Origin: Gambelia wislizenii
Taxonomy: Eukaryota; Chordata; Lepidosauria; Squamata; Crotaphytidae
Direction of reading: 5' to 3'
Length of the DNA stretch: 64,000 bases
Assembly (NCBI GenBank): GCA_030847615.1
Contig: JAUMIR010000004.1
Span: 77,965,001-78,029,000, forward strand
Positions 23,934-35,895 of the stretch are shown here, piece by piece. Position 1 is the first letter of the stretch, and each line of letters opens with the position of its first letter. Under the pieces are notes generated by a model that was given only the letters and a program-made list of their open reading frames with translations, did not search any database and was not told where the DNA came from. A program made the translations under genes and the position numbers.

Positions 23934-25549
23934 ACTACAATTCCTGTTAGACTTAATATCATGCCATGCTGACAAGGGGTAATAGGAGTTTTAGGCTGCT
24001 TTAGGGAATCTCAGTCTTGGGTCCTATGTCAGAAGAAAGGTGGGATAGCAATTAAATAAATAAATAAATAAATAAGTGGGAACTATATAATTCTGTGAAT
24101 GAAAAAACTGACATTTCTTCCAGAGTTCTCTACTGTTCCTCTGCATCGTCCCCTTACTTTTCATTTCCCCCTTGTTACTTGTTCTCTCACACACATTCTG
24201 TTAGTAGCAGAGACATTGTATTCTTGCATGCAAGTATAAATAGTTTCAAGTCTTCTCCCTTTTCAGGTGAGATTAAGAATGTTTTAAAACATTTTTCAGT
24301 GATTTTTTTCACATTTTGTGAGTTTTCATGAAAAATGCTATTTTTTTTACCAAAAACAGAACATTTTTTTCACAAATGATTTTTTTCCCCCACAAATGAT
24401 TTCCCCCCTGTAAAATAAAAGTTCTGCAGTGCAAAATAAAAATAAAAATCTTGCAGCAGTTGACTGTTTTCTTGACAGAGATTCTCAATATGTCTAGGCA
24501 GCCTTTCTCATCAAGAATCAGGAAATCAGCTAGTATGCTTTACAGCCCTAGTAGTAAAAGCCTTTAGATTTAAAATCGCTGTATATTAAAACAACAGCAT
24601 TTTGATTTGTATTATGCATATGACCTTAATATAACTTAACACTGGCCAGTGATCCAAGTAGCAGGATTGCCTCATCCCATCAGTATGAAATGAGGTTCCT
24701 CCCTGCCACACACGCACACAATGTTATATAATTGATTCTTCTCTGGTTTAACTGAATGAAGAAAAACTTACATTTTTACAATTTTTACTAATGGTAGCTT
24801 ATTAATATGATATTATCCTATCTAGAGCTCATCTGGGTCTCAGTTCCTATGCTTCTCACCAATCCTGGGAAGACCTGGGTGTTTTTACTTTCAGGGCCCT
24901 CAGCTTAGTGCTGGCAGAAAGCATTTTATTACCTGAGGTAGTGCAGCAAATTGAGAACACCACCCCTCCCAAGGAAAGGCCAACCAAGTTATTCACTTGT
25001 GTACCTGAGACCAAAAAAAGAAAGAAAGAAAGAAAGAAAGCATCCTTCTGCTCTCTCCGGCAGTAAAAATAGAACATTAATAAATCATACAAATTTGGTG
25101 CACCTCTCATGTCATCCAAAACCAAAACCAGCTGCTAGAGGTGATGACTTCACTCTGCCAAACAGTGGGTCTGGCTTTCTCTCAGTGCACACCACTGATA
25201 ATTAGTCATGTGGGCTAAGCATCTTAAACCAGTTTTGTCACAGTTATCTGTTGGTCAGGCAGAGACTGACAGCACAGATAGAAGCTAAGCTTCCTGGGCC
25301 TCTGTATGTGTGGATTATATGGATTGATAAGCTCTGAAGAAATGCTCCCAATCCTAGTAATTAGATCAACTTGCTCTAAGGCATCAACACATTCAAAGGA
25401 CAAGCAGGTAACTAGCAAGAAAAGTTGGGGAAATACTGGTAATTACCCACTTCTGATGGATGCCACATAGGAAGAGAACTTGTGTTTTAACAGTAGGGAA
25501 AGAAAGAGAAAGGGGTCTCCGCTTATAATGTGCTCTCATGTAGGCTCTC
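23934..25549. other. no supported gene; short tails only
   Basis: Holds an (AAAT)n LINE-tail remnant at about 24045-24076 and an (AAAG)n run at about 25018-25040. No coding evidence. Confidence 0.45.
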
Positions 25550-26790
25550 ATGTAGGCACAGAATGATGTTGCTGGAGGGGGAGCGTTTTGAGGACCTCAA
25601 GGAATTGAAGCCAGAATATTAATTAGAGGCTTGGCATGCAGTCTTAGCCTGAGCTGACAGGGGGTGAGCTGGGCTATTTAAGGCAGTGCCCTCCCCCGTC
25701 AGTCCTCCTTGTTGGGATATGTAGTTTGCAATCAAATAAGTTGAGATGTTTGACTGTTGAAAGGGTTAACTGATAGAAGCAAACAGAATGCTTGATGTAA
25801 CTTCCTACTGAAATGTAAATGGTTTTCCAGAGGAGGAGGTGTGTTCAAGTCCTTTTCTTTGTCTGGAAAGCTACCATGAGGTTTACCAATGCCATGATGT
25901 TTTTCCTAGAGGCAGGACCTGCTTTGCAGGGCTCTTGCATATTTTGTTTGTAACATGTAGTTTTTAGTTGTATTTTTATTAGTTTAGCCTTCACCTGTTA
26001 TTATGCTGCTGATATTCAATGAGAAATGCACAGAGATTGTGAGTAAAGATGTTTTTATACTTTTAAACTATTTTTAAGTGTTTTGAGTCTCTTTTATGTT
26101 AGAAATATAAATTGGGGAATTGTACATTGTTGAATTTACTAAACTCCCATTACTCCTTTAGATCTTCATGCAACCCACCCTCCTACCCTCAGTGCAGTGG
26201 GAGTTTTACTGGTTGGTTTGGGGCCAGGAAGGATTTTTTCCCCCTCTTTATGTTTTGGAAGGTTGGGTTTTGTTTTTTTTGGGGGGGGGTTGCCTACCTC
26301 ATATTGTATCTGTATGGACCAGGATAGTTGGCTTAGGGTGGCTGCCATTGGCAGGTATTGGGGGGGGGTAAAGGTCAGTCGGTGTACCTCTTGGCACCCC
26401 CTTGTTGTTAAGGTCTGGGCTCTGGAATGGCCTCTTTGGGTCCTCAGTCCTGGAGGGTTGTGAAGGAATCTGCCCTTGGGGCTAACCTGGGGTGTTTGCT
26501 CTCTCTTATAGGGGCCTGGGAGGGAGTGCCTCAGGTTATCTTCCAATTAAGATCAGCCAGGGTGAGCAACCCAATAATGCTGGATTGCCCTCGGGGTTAG
26601 GTGTGATGCCCACAAGTGGCTGAGGAGGTGGTCATGGGTTGACACCTGGCCACAGCCAGACCCACATCAAGTTGCTCCCCCCTCCTAGGTTTTCTCCCAG
26701 GTACAATTAATTTATTAAGTTATAGCTCAAATAAAGTGGCCCTCTTTAAACCCATCTCTGTATCTAACTCATTATTTCTGGGTTTGTCAT
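25550..26790 (+). repeat. LTR-like repeat, copy B, with internal insertion
   Basis: Collinear with copy A at 14700: TATA-like 'gctatttaagg' near 25673, then a break; resumption near 26160 with 'gcaacccaccctcc', 'ttgcctacctcatattg', 'ggcacccccttg', 'ggttaggtgtgatgccc', 'aataaagtggccc' and 'cccatctctgtat'. About 430 bp (roughly 25715-26150) is absent from copy A and is presumably a later insertion or a loss in A. No internal retroelement genes. Confidence 0.5.
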
Positions 26791-27634
26791 CAATGGCTGG
26801 TGAATAGGAAATTTGAAGAGTGGGGTGAAGAAAAGGATCATGAGGGGTACAATTGAGGGTTGGTTGCATGTTTCTCCCTTGAATATTGTCTTTAGGTTAA
26901 CTGCTGAATAAAGCAGATGTGCTGCAGTTTGTGAATTATAAGCAACTCTTGCCCATTCTCTAAGAGTCAAAATGAATGTGGGTTTCATAGCCACATACTG
27001 TATCCTTCATATATCCCGTGAGGGCCTGAGAATGCATTTACTTTGTCTAGTTTTACACTTCTGAGCCCCAGCTACACTGCAGGCTATGCAAGACCTTGGA
27101 TCTAAACCTAAACACCTTTATGGCACAGTTCAGAAAGCTTTAGTTCATATATGGTCTCAGGTTACTTCAAGAAGAGTTGACTTCAAGACTTTTAAAGTTG
27201 ATGGTGGTGGGGAGGGATCAGAGAATCAGGAATAAAAAATGTGTGCCCCAGTGCTGCTATTCCTTCAGTAGCTAACCCTTTCAAAGCCCACTTTATCTTC
27301 CTGGTATAGTTGTTTATTCATTATAAAGGAGGTAAAACCCACATCGAGATACATTCTGACAGTACGACCTTTGTGTTGCCTGGATTGCACATAGTATGAG
27401 TCACCCATTCTGGAGGTGTTGGGACATGTGAAAAATGCAGACAAGAAGTATTTTGAAAGGGGGAAGTAGAGGAGGTTTGCCAGAGCTCTGCTTGAGATCC
27501 CTAAAGCAGTTGCAATATGTGCACCGGGAGACATAGTTTCTGGCATAAAATGTTAAACGGTTAGGAGACCTGGGATGTTGTTAAGGGCAAGGTACAGACT
27601 GTAATCACAGGTTTACCACAGACTCCCAGGCACC
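26791..27634. other. no supported gene
   Basis: Unrecognised sequence. Confidence 0.4.
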
Positions 27635-27770
27635 ATGGGTCTGGTTTCTTGATTTCAGGGAATGCAGCCACAGCAGGAAAAAAATTAATAGTTTGAAATC
27701 ATTTTGCTGGTTGGAGGGGAAAGTATATATTCCTAGGAAAGATGTATGTATGTTATTGTTTGGCTAAAGG
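27635..27770 (+). repeat. dispersed repeat shared with 30450
   Basis: Shares 'tggtttcttgattt', 'ccacagcagga', 'tgctggttgg' and 'tatattcctaggaa' in order with 30450-30590, at roughly 65-70% identity by eye. Family unknown. Confidence 0.5.
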
Positions 27771-27784
27771 GGAAGAGAAAGGGA

Positions 27785-29205
27785 TGCATTATTTTGTTCA
27801 ATGAGAATTTTGGGAAGTAAAGTGGAAGAAGCTCTCAAAGTACTTGGAAGAAATAAATTACCAGGAGAAGATGGAATACCAATGGAGCTGCTTCAAACTA
27901 TAGGGATGGAATCCATTCAGATGCTACCAAAATTATGCCCCAAATATGGAAAATTAAGAGAAGCAAAAATAAAGGTGACAGAAACAGGATCAAGAGTCCC
28001 GAATGCAACTATTCAGCAACATGCGCATACAGAATATTGCAAGAGAATATTAATCAGTACAAAGAAATAGAAAATATCATAAAAGGTGGAACAAGCAGAT
28101 CCAAAAAATTAAAAAGAAATTCAAACCAAGAACAGAACAAGAGAGTTATATGACCAACAAGGGAACCCATTATGTGAGCGGGACAAAATGAAAAGTCAAT
28201 GGAAGCAGTACACTGGGGAACTATTTAAATGAAATGAAATGATAATAGATTCGTTCAAGCACAAACCATTTGAAAATGAACCCACAATTTTAGAAACCAA
28301 AGTGGAAAAGTCTCTCAAAGCACATAGGAGAAATAAATTCCAGGAACAGATGAAATACCAATAGAGATGTTTCAGGCTGTAGAGGGGACATTCATTCAAA
28401 TTCTAACAAAAATCTACCAACAACGATGGAAAACAAAACAAAGACTGGAAAGGTTCAATATACATACAAACCTCTAAGATGGGGGACGCTAATGACTGAA
28501 GTAGCCATTTGACTATTGCACTGATCTCCCATGCAAGCCTAGTGATACTTAATTTTTTTACAAGAAAGACTTTTACCATATATGGAGCAAGAAATGCCAG
28601 ATATCCAAGCTGGGTTAAAAAAAAGGGGGGGGGGAGTGGCACCAGGGATCAAACTGCAAACAGAAGTTGGATAATGGAATAATCAACTCGTTTTATTTAT
28701 TTATTTATTTATTTAGGTATTTATACCCCGCTCTTCAGCCACGAAGGCTATCAGAGCGCCTTACAAATTGTTAAGCAATAGCAATTTACACATCCACGCT
28801 GCATTAAGCAGTTTCCAATGTGTATTAGCTAACTGCCCCCACAAACATGGTACTCATCTGAAATGTGATGCTGGAGGAGAGTATTATAGATACAATGTGC
28901 TACCAAAAAGGCAAATAAATGCTCTCTAGAGCAAATCAACACTGAACTCTCACTAGAATTAAAATTACTAAACTGAGGCTATCGTACTTTGCACATATCA
29001 TGATACAACATGACTTAAAGAAAAAGACAATAATGCCCAGTAAAATGGAAGGCAGTAGAAAGAGAGAAAGACAGCATTTTACAGATGGAAGGATTCCACT
29101 AGAAAAGACATGACCCTTAATTTGCAAGACCTAAGCAGGGCTGTTGATATGGTTGCAGTAAGTTGAAGCCAAGTAGATGGCAAATAACCCCAAACTAGTA
29201 CATAC
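27785..29205 (+). pseudogene. RTE-BovB LINE, rearranged and decayed
   Basis: Plus-strand fragments read as BovB RT: 'EEALKVLGRNKLPGEDGIP' near 27820, and the same protein region again, more decayed, near 28290-28440. This is followed by the linker toward 'FLPYMEQEMPDIQAG' (28560-28620). After an intervening L2-type tail, the C-terminal region resumes ('SLEKTIM'-like) at about 28890-29130. The catalytic YADD-type segment is missing. Stops and frameshifts throughout. Confidence 0.8.
28690..28845 (-). mobile_element. L2-type LINE tail inserted in BovB
   Basis: Antisense (AAAT)n tail, 'tatttataccccgctcttca', 'gccttacaaattgttaagca', the same tail family as 41563-41682 and 55848-55985. It interrupts BovB sequence. 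Confidence 0.75.
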
Positions 29206-30449
29206 TAAAAAGGCATTGACTTCTACATCCCTGATCTCTCTCACTGAAGGCAACATTTCAAAAGGGGACATGGTTTAATAGTTATGTAGGGTAGAATTTT
29301 GGCAGATGATATACAGAATGTTTGCAGCTATACAATTATAAAAGACTTAAATCTTGCTTGCTTTATATTTTTACATGATTGCTTTGTGTTGCATTTCAGG
29401 TCATTTGTTAAAAGTCATGTGGACCATCATTGGGTGAAAAGATGGGATATAAATGTAAACAAATTAACATTCCCCATTATTTAACAAAGATGGCTAAACT
29501 TTGCAGCCTTGCTCTGTTCTTATATTTCTATACCAGCCTTGGGGGGTGGGGACAGCAGAGTACATAGAAAGACGACTCCTCCAGCCTTAGTGAGTAGAGG
29601 AGGCCTCAAGGTAACCAATGTATTTTGAATTCCAAGTACAAAGATTTTGTCACAGTCCAGTCAAGTGAATACATGAGGTAAACACCCATATACTTTCTGA
29701 CTTTTGGTGAAAGATCACATTTCCCTATTAAATATGAGTCACACTTTGAAACTGGAGTCACAAATGGAATTGGAGATTCTCAGAACTATGCTTCACAAAT
29801 CAAGATTTTGTGCTTTGTGTGGCAGCTGAAATCACAATTATTTCTAGATTCCCAGCACTCTATTTCACTTATTTACAATTGGGGGGGGGCATCTCTGGGA
29901 ACAAAAGCTGACTGAGTGAGCAGGGCAGGGAATTGGTGCCATTGACTGTCTCATGCCACCGAGTTGTGTTGCCTTCCTTGGTGAAAGGTGGCCTTTGAGA
30001 CACCAAAGAATTGGTTCCCGTCTTGGAGAATGGTGGCTGGGAGAACAGTAGCTGGGTGGTTTTGTCCCAAATGTATTAATGGCAAAGATTTCCAAACATA
30101 ATTAAATACAAAGCATAAAAACATAGAGTTTCAGGTACCAGACTGACCTGTAAGATCCTGTACAATTCTTCCAAAATTCTATTTTGTCTGTTGATTGTGG
30201 CAGAGCATGTTCCACTTGGGTGTGGAACACAGTGGCAATCTCTCACAAGTGTCCAGTTTCAATTTCTGGTGCCTGGTAAGTGATATGACTGCAGCATCCA
30301 CTGACAGCTACAGAAGCTGCTAGTAAATTCTACTGGGAATGCTGCTGTCTTAGATCAGTAGAATTCAAGCGCCATTAACCTTTCATCAGTCTTGAGGCTT
30401 TGCTAAGGGCAAAAAGCAGTTTGAGCTACAACAGAGTTAAAAAAAAAAA
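29206..30449. other. no supported gene
   Basis: Unrecognised sequence; poly-A run at about 30438-30451. Confidence 0.4.
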
Positions 30450-30590
30450 AAAGCTAAGGGACTGGCTTCTTGATTTAAGAGGGCACAACCACAGCAGGAA
30501 AATGAAAATCTGAAAACCACAAAACTGGTTGGCGGTAAGTTGCCTGTTTCTAGGAAGCAATGTGTCTATTGCTGTATGATTAAACTGGGA
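30450..30590 (+). repeat. dispersed repeat shared with 27635
   Basis: Second copy of the unit described at 27635, same orientation. It is immediately followed by a MITE. Confidence 0.5.
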
Positions 30591-30591
30591 T

Positions 30592-30706
30592 GGGAAAAGT
30601 GTGGCCCTCTAGATTTTGTTTGATTACAATTTCTGTCAGCCCTACCTAGCATAGCTAGTGATGAAGAATGCAGTCCAACAACAGCTAGAGGGCTGTACTT
30701 TGACCC
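30592..30706. mobile_element. hAT-type MITE (second family)
   Basis: Arms 'gtggccctctagattttgt' and 'acaacagctagagggctgta' are imperfect inverted repeats around 'cctagcatagctagtgatg'. Same family as 19385. Confidence 0.65.
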
Positions 30707-31889
30707 TATACTAAAAGGGAGACAGGAAGCATTTGCCTATTTTAGGAAGTGTAGGCATAATGAAGCTCTGAATCTTCATTGTTATTTAAACAGCCCCCAC
30801 ATTGTTTTTTAGCCTCAACCTCAATTTAATTTATACCAATATACCATATTGACACTACTTTGCTTGACAAATGTATATTCTTATAAGGGAGACATTTCTA
30901 AATTCAATTTGATTTTTGGAACAATCCTAAGAAATCCACAACTGTGTAAAAGCCTGTGAAACAGTCATTCAAGCATCTTCCAAAAACCTCTCAGACATTC
31001 CTATATGCTCATTGATCTCAATGTAACAGAGCATACAGTTTTATGCCAAGCTATGAAAAGATATTCCCATGGGATTGCCAAGATATCTCTTCAGGCTGCC
31101 ACAATAATAGGTTGCTCTGGGTTGGCTGGTTTAAACCTTGGTTTAACCCAAATTACTTTTCAAAACAAAAGAACACCCACTCCTGGTTTTTCAAATTGAT
31201 TATTCATTCCCCGCCCCTCCCAACTCTGGCTTTTACGTCTGGAACAACAATGACTGTTTGAATTTAAACATATGTATTAACTTTAACAGTTTATTTGAAG
31301 TTGTTTATTGTTTAACCAGTATCCATTGTCAGTTGCTTCTTTTTAATCATTTTTATTTTATAGTGTGAGAAATGCCATTCAGAAACAAATCCTTCATTTA
31401 ACGTAAGTTTAACCAAAACAACTTGCTTCTAGCCATAACATCTTAACTGCATTTTGCTACTTAATTTTCTGATTTAGTCCTATATTGGTTTTAATGCAAA
31501 ACAACTGGTTTAAACAAAAGAAAAAAAAAACTGATTTAAACAAACAAAAAAACTCAGGTTGGGTGAGTGGGTTTTTTAAACCCTGTGTTTTTCCAACCCT
31601 GCAACAAACTCACAGAGAATCAAGTGTTCAGTTGAACAAATATCAAAAAAATCAAATTCCATCTTGAAATCTAACTCTGTCTCTACTGTTAAGCAAACCT
31701 GGGACTTTATATATGGCAACTGATTAGTTCAGACATCATATCAAACAACAATTTGTCTTGCTGAATATCTTGGCAAATAGTAGGTTGGAGCAGCTTGTTC
31801 ATTTTAATTTTCTGTCTGGTTACCATCCCAGTTTCTAAATGTGGTAGCCTTTAGTTAAGGAGCAATTATGGTTTGTAAAAATAATAACA
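30707..31889. other. no supported gene
   Basis: AT-rich unrecognised sequence. Confidence 0.4.
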
Positions 31890-32535
31890 GAACATAACTT
31901 TAAAGTAGATGATGAAGACACTGAAACAGTTCAAGATTTTCCATACCTTGGCTCTGTCATTAATCAAAATGGAGACTGCACTCAAGAAATCAGAAGAAAA
32001 CTAGGACATGGAAGGGCAACTATGAAGAAACTAGACAAAATCCTGAAGTGTAAAGATATATAATTGAATATTAAAGTTAGGACTGCCCATGCCATAGTAT
32101 TTCCTTTTTCTACGCATAGTTTTGAAAGCTAGACAGTGAGGAAAGCTGATAGGAAGAGAATCACCTTATTTGAAATTTGGTGCTGAAGAAAAGTTCTATG
32201 AATACTGTGGAGTACTAAAAAGACAAATAAATGAGTCCTAGAGCAAATCAAGCCTGAATTCTCCCAAGAAGCCAAAATGACTGAGACTGTCATACTTTGG
32301 CCAGATCATAAGAAGAAATTACTCACTAGAAAAGACAATAATGCTCGGTAAGATAGAAGGCAGTAGGAAAAGAGGAAGCCCACATTCCAGATGGCTAGAC
32401 TCCATTAAGGAAGTCACGTCCCTGAGTCTGCAGGACCTGAGCAGAGCTTTTGATGTTAGAGTGACTTGGAGGTTTCTCACTCATGGGGTTGCCATAAGTT
32501 GAAGTTGACTTGACAGCAGTTAACCACAACAACAT
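31890..32535 (+). pseudogene. RTE-BovB LINE 3' end
   Basis: 5'-truncated copy beginning in the RT thumb region ('YLGSVINQNGDCTQEIRRKL'), followed by the 'SILEQIKPE'-like and 'FGQIIRRN' region. It ends in the BovB tail 'gttgccataagttgaagt' and 'aaccacaacaaca'. Several stops. The tail is the likely source of the SINE tails in this window. Confidence 0.85.
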
Positions 32536-33172
32536 GCTTTGGAAACTAACATCAAGCTGTGGTGTCTGATTCTGGTGTTCTGACCAACCACAATGGTTTA
32601 CCGTATCAGATATCACACAAAACCACGTATGGTTTGACATGATGTCTAAGAAAGTATTCAGGTACTATCTCAATTATCTGGAGAAATCCATATATCTGAA
32701 GAATATATTTTTTCTGATTTTTTAAAAAATTATGTACCGTAGTGAGTAATGGGACAAACCAAAATTATGACTGTGATACAAAATCACAGTGCTAGTTGGT
32801 ATCTCTTACATGCACAGTCTTTTCTTTTCTTTTGGTCGGGGCTGAGTGCTACAGCATAACTACAGATAACAAGAAAGGAGGGAGGTGAGGGGCCACTGGT
32901 GGGAAGGAGAGATCCTTAAGCCTTCCTGCACTTGATGACTTATGCTTGTAAGACTGTGTTTCATCTTGCTCTACCAATAATATTTTTTTTTGTCCACAGT
33001 GAGGTTCATTTCTAATTTCAGAGTCTGATATGGAGGGGGGAAGATAGAGATTTCTGTAGCTCCTTTCTATCTACTTGTTTACCCTCAAAAGTGTCCACAC
33101 ACACCCCACATTCAACACCCCACAGAAACACCACATTCAACAACAAAGGAAATGGCTTCATTTTGATATTGT
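32536..33172. other. no supported gene
   Basis: Unrecognised sequence; short poly-T run near 32982. Confidence 0.4.
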
Positions 33173-33493
33173 GGACTTTTTCGGACATCTCAAATACAAC
33201 GCAAGCAGCCTCGTCGCGTTGCGAGGCTGCTGCGCTGCAGGGCATCGGTTTCGGATGATGCTCTCCCCTGCTGGTACTGTTGCGGTACCGCGGGGACATT
33301 TGAGCATTATATTTTGCCGGTTTTTAATCACAACCAACTTTTGTGAGTAAAAATCGGTGAAATATAACGTTCAAATGTCCCCGCAACAATACCGGCAGGG
33401 GAGAGTGTCATCCGAAACCGATGCCCTGCAGTGCAGCAGCCTCGCAACGCGATGAGGCTGCTTGCGTTGTATTTGAGACGTCCAAAAAAGTCC
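33173..33493. mobile_element. long-palindrome MITE, GGACTTTTTC family
   Basis: Nearly the whole 321 bp is one inverted repeat: arms of about 150 bp at more than 90% identity by eye, with a short AT-rich loop around 33318-33340. Ends are GGACTTTTTC and GAAAAAAGTCC-like. Each arm carries its own subterminal hairpin, GCAGCCTC...GAGGCTGC. The left arm has a small 'gcggtacc' duplication relative to the right. CpG-rich arms contrast with AT-rich flanks. No clear target duplication. Confidence 0.85.
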
Positions 33494-34051
33494 TAAGACA
33501 AGCATATCAAGGTAGTGCTTAAAGTTTTGTTGTAACAAAGAAAGCCATGTTATGTCTTGAGAAAGATAAAATGCATGAGAACTTAGTAGCAATCCATTTG
33601 TAAAACAGAGTGCACAAAATCCTTTTGCACTGTGGAAATTATAATAACACAATTCCTTATATATCTATTCAGCAGTAAGGGACATTAACACAAATGGGGC
33701 TTATTTCCAGGTAAGTGGGTAAGGTTTGCAACTGTAACACTTATTCTTATTTCCGAGAGATAAACTGTGACAAGCACAGTAAGATGTGCCCACTTTGGTA
33801 AATGAACTCGCCTCCATCATATCTCCTCTGATTAACCAGTCTGTGAGGTTTTAATTTACTCCCTGCTTTGAAGATTTTTCAGAATTTTCGAAAATCTATT
33901 TAGACCAGTTACCTCTGCAAGTAAGTCATTACATCTTCCATTTGATCCCATTATCTGAAAGGGTTTGGTTTGCTTATTTTCCTGTTCTCTCACCAACTTT
34001 CTCCATTTTTCTTCATGTTTCTTAATACAAATCATATGAAACATTACTGTA
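33494..34051. other. no supported gene
   Basis: Unrecognised sequence between two MITEs. Confidence 0.4.
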
Positions 34052-34324
34052 CAGTCAGCCCTCCACTTTCACAAGGGGTAGGGGTGCAAAACCCCTGCAA
34101 AAATGGAAAAATAATGAATATAAATAAAAATCGCAAACAGCATTTTTTTTAACCTGAGAGAACAATTCTCTAGAAATCTCTAGGTCCTCCAATGTGACTT
34201 CTAGTGGAAGTTGACCTTAGAATAATGCTGGAGGACCTACAAATGCCCAGAGAGAACATATTAACCAAATATGCAAATCATCAAATCCGTGTATGCTTAA
34301 CCCGCAAATGTTCAGGGATGACTG
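34052..34324. mobile_element. Tigger/pogo-like MITE, 273 bp
   Basis: Left end CAGTCAGCCCTCCACTTTCA is preceded by TA; right end TTCAGGGATGACTG is followed by TA. The interior has a second palindrome around 34165-34250 ('aggtcctcca' / 'tggaggacct'). Different subfamily from the copies at 10181 and 38446. Confidence 0.75.
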
Positions 34325-34648
34325 TATTTTAAATTGTAAACTGTCTTGATTCCTTTGGTTTAAAAAGAAAACAGTTAAATGAAATATGTCATTTTTAAAA
34401 AATGAAAAGAAGGGACCAGTTTAATTAATGAATGACTATCTATCTGGCTAGAATGCAAAAAGTAGCAACAGCTGGGCCCAAATCCCATCAGAGAAAACTA
34501 GATCAATGTGAGAGCTGGTTGCCATATAATCTGGACAAAACTCTACAGTTCTTCATACAGATAGTGTATATGTGGAGGGAACCAGCCATCTGTTGTCATT
34601 TCCAGTGCAGGCTTTCCAGTAATATTATACTACTAAATGGTGCAATAC

Positions 34649-35211
34649 TGGTGGGTGCAGCGCTGTCTACGCACAATCCTTAATATACACTGGACTGACT
34701 ATGTGACGAATGTTGCTGTCCTTGAGCAAGCAGGGATCACCAGCATTGAGGCCATGATATTGAGAACGCAGCTGTGCTGGGCAGGGCACATTTCTAGGAT
34801 GGAGGACCATCGCCTCCCAAAAATACTACTCTATGGTGAACTCGGCACGGGTCAGCGTAAAAAGGGTGCTCCAAAAAAGCGATACAAAGACTCCCGGAAA
34901 CAACATCTCAGGCTCGGCCAAATTGATCACCAACAATGGTCCGCCCTGGCCTCACATCGGGAGGCATGGAGACGCACTATCCACAATGCTGCAGCCTTAT
35001 TTGAGAACTCACGCCGAACAAGTCTTGAAGTGAAACGACAACGCAGAATCACAACCCAAAAACATCACCCAAGGAAACCTTCTGCTGTGCTTTCTGCAAC
35101 CGGACTTGTTTATCTCGGATTGGCCTTTTTAGTCATCAGCGCGCTTGCAAAAAGCGCGGGATGAGTCCTTCCTGAATCTTCGTTTGCGAAGAAAAGCCAG
35201 AGAGAGAGGTA
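34649..35211 (+). pseudogene. RTE-like LINE C-terminal fragment and 3' tail, copy 1
   Basis: Translation reads the C-terminal region of a LINE ORF2 ('QRCLRTILNIHW', 'LCWAGHISRMEDHRLPK', 'GAPKKRYKDS'). A frame change near 35070 then leads to a C2HC zinc-finger pattern (CAFCNRTC...H...C). The element ends with hairpin TTCGTTTGCGAA and an (AG)n tail. It is bounded by GGTGCAATAC (34639) and GGTGCATTAC (35212), a 10-bp target duplication with one mismatch. The exact clade is uncertain. Confidence 0.8.
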
Positions 35212-35303
35212 GGTGCATTACAGAAAACAATGGTAAATTACTGGTCTTTGTATGCATGGCAGAAAAGGGGAATTTCTGAAGAACAGATTAACATGGAAAC
35301 TAC

Positions 35304-35485
35304 GGACTTTTTCAGATGGGGGAAAAACCCCGAGGAGGTCGGGAGAAGAATGGGGCATGGGGGAAGGTTGGGAGGAGGTTGGGAGGAGGACGGGGCTGTC
35401 TGAAATGGGGCTGTGTAAGCACAACAGCCCCGTTCTTCTCCCAACCTCCTCAGGTTCTCCCCACCCCCCCATTATGAAAAAGTCC
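35304..35485. mobile_element. palindromic MITE, GGACTTTTTC family, 182 bp
   Basis: Left end GGACTTTTTCAGATGGGG and right end CCCCATTATGAAAAAGTCC. Arms extend through 'gaggaggtcgggagaagaa' and 'gttcttctcccaacctcctc'. Shares the 10-bp terminus and the foldback layout with the element at 33173, but the interior differs. Confidence 0.75.
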
Positions 35486-35771
35486 TCAGTCACAGTTAGG
35501 CTTGTGGAAGAACCAGGCTCATATAGCAGGAAACAGAAAATGCACCATATTCACAGATACAAACAAACATTGGAGGCTCCATAAATATCTGAACAGGACT
35601 GCTTTCATAATAGGCAGTACTGTACTAGAAATAAAATAACTTCCCTTAATGGACATGAAAGATAGCCTCTTTTGGTTTATCATGAAATTTAGTTTTTAAA
35701 AAATAAGAGTTGAATCCTGCATTAACTCACTTAATTTGCATTTTGTAAAAGAAAAACAATGAGCATTTTAA

Positions 35772-35895
35772 GAACATCAGAAGAGCTGAGCTGGATCAAA
35801 TCAAACTAAACGCTTATCTAGTCTAGTATCTTCCAACAGTGGCTAACAAGTCAACCAGAAGACCATGAGTACACTAGCAGCCTCCTCCTCATGTT
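35772..35895 (+). repeat. fragment of an interspersed repeat related to 13110
   Basis: Contains 'atctagtctagtatcttcca', 'cagtggctaacaagt' and 'ccatgagtacactagcagcc', in the order of the 40890 copy. Old and weak. Confidence 0.4.
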
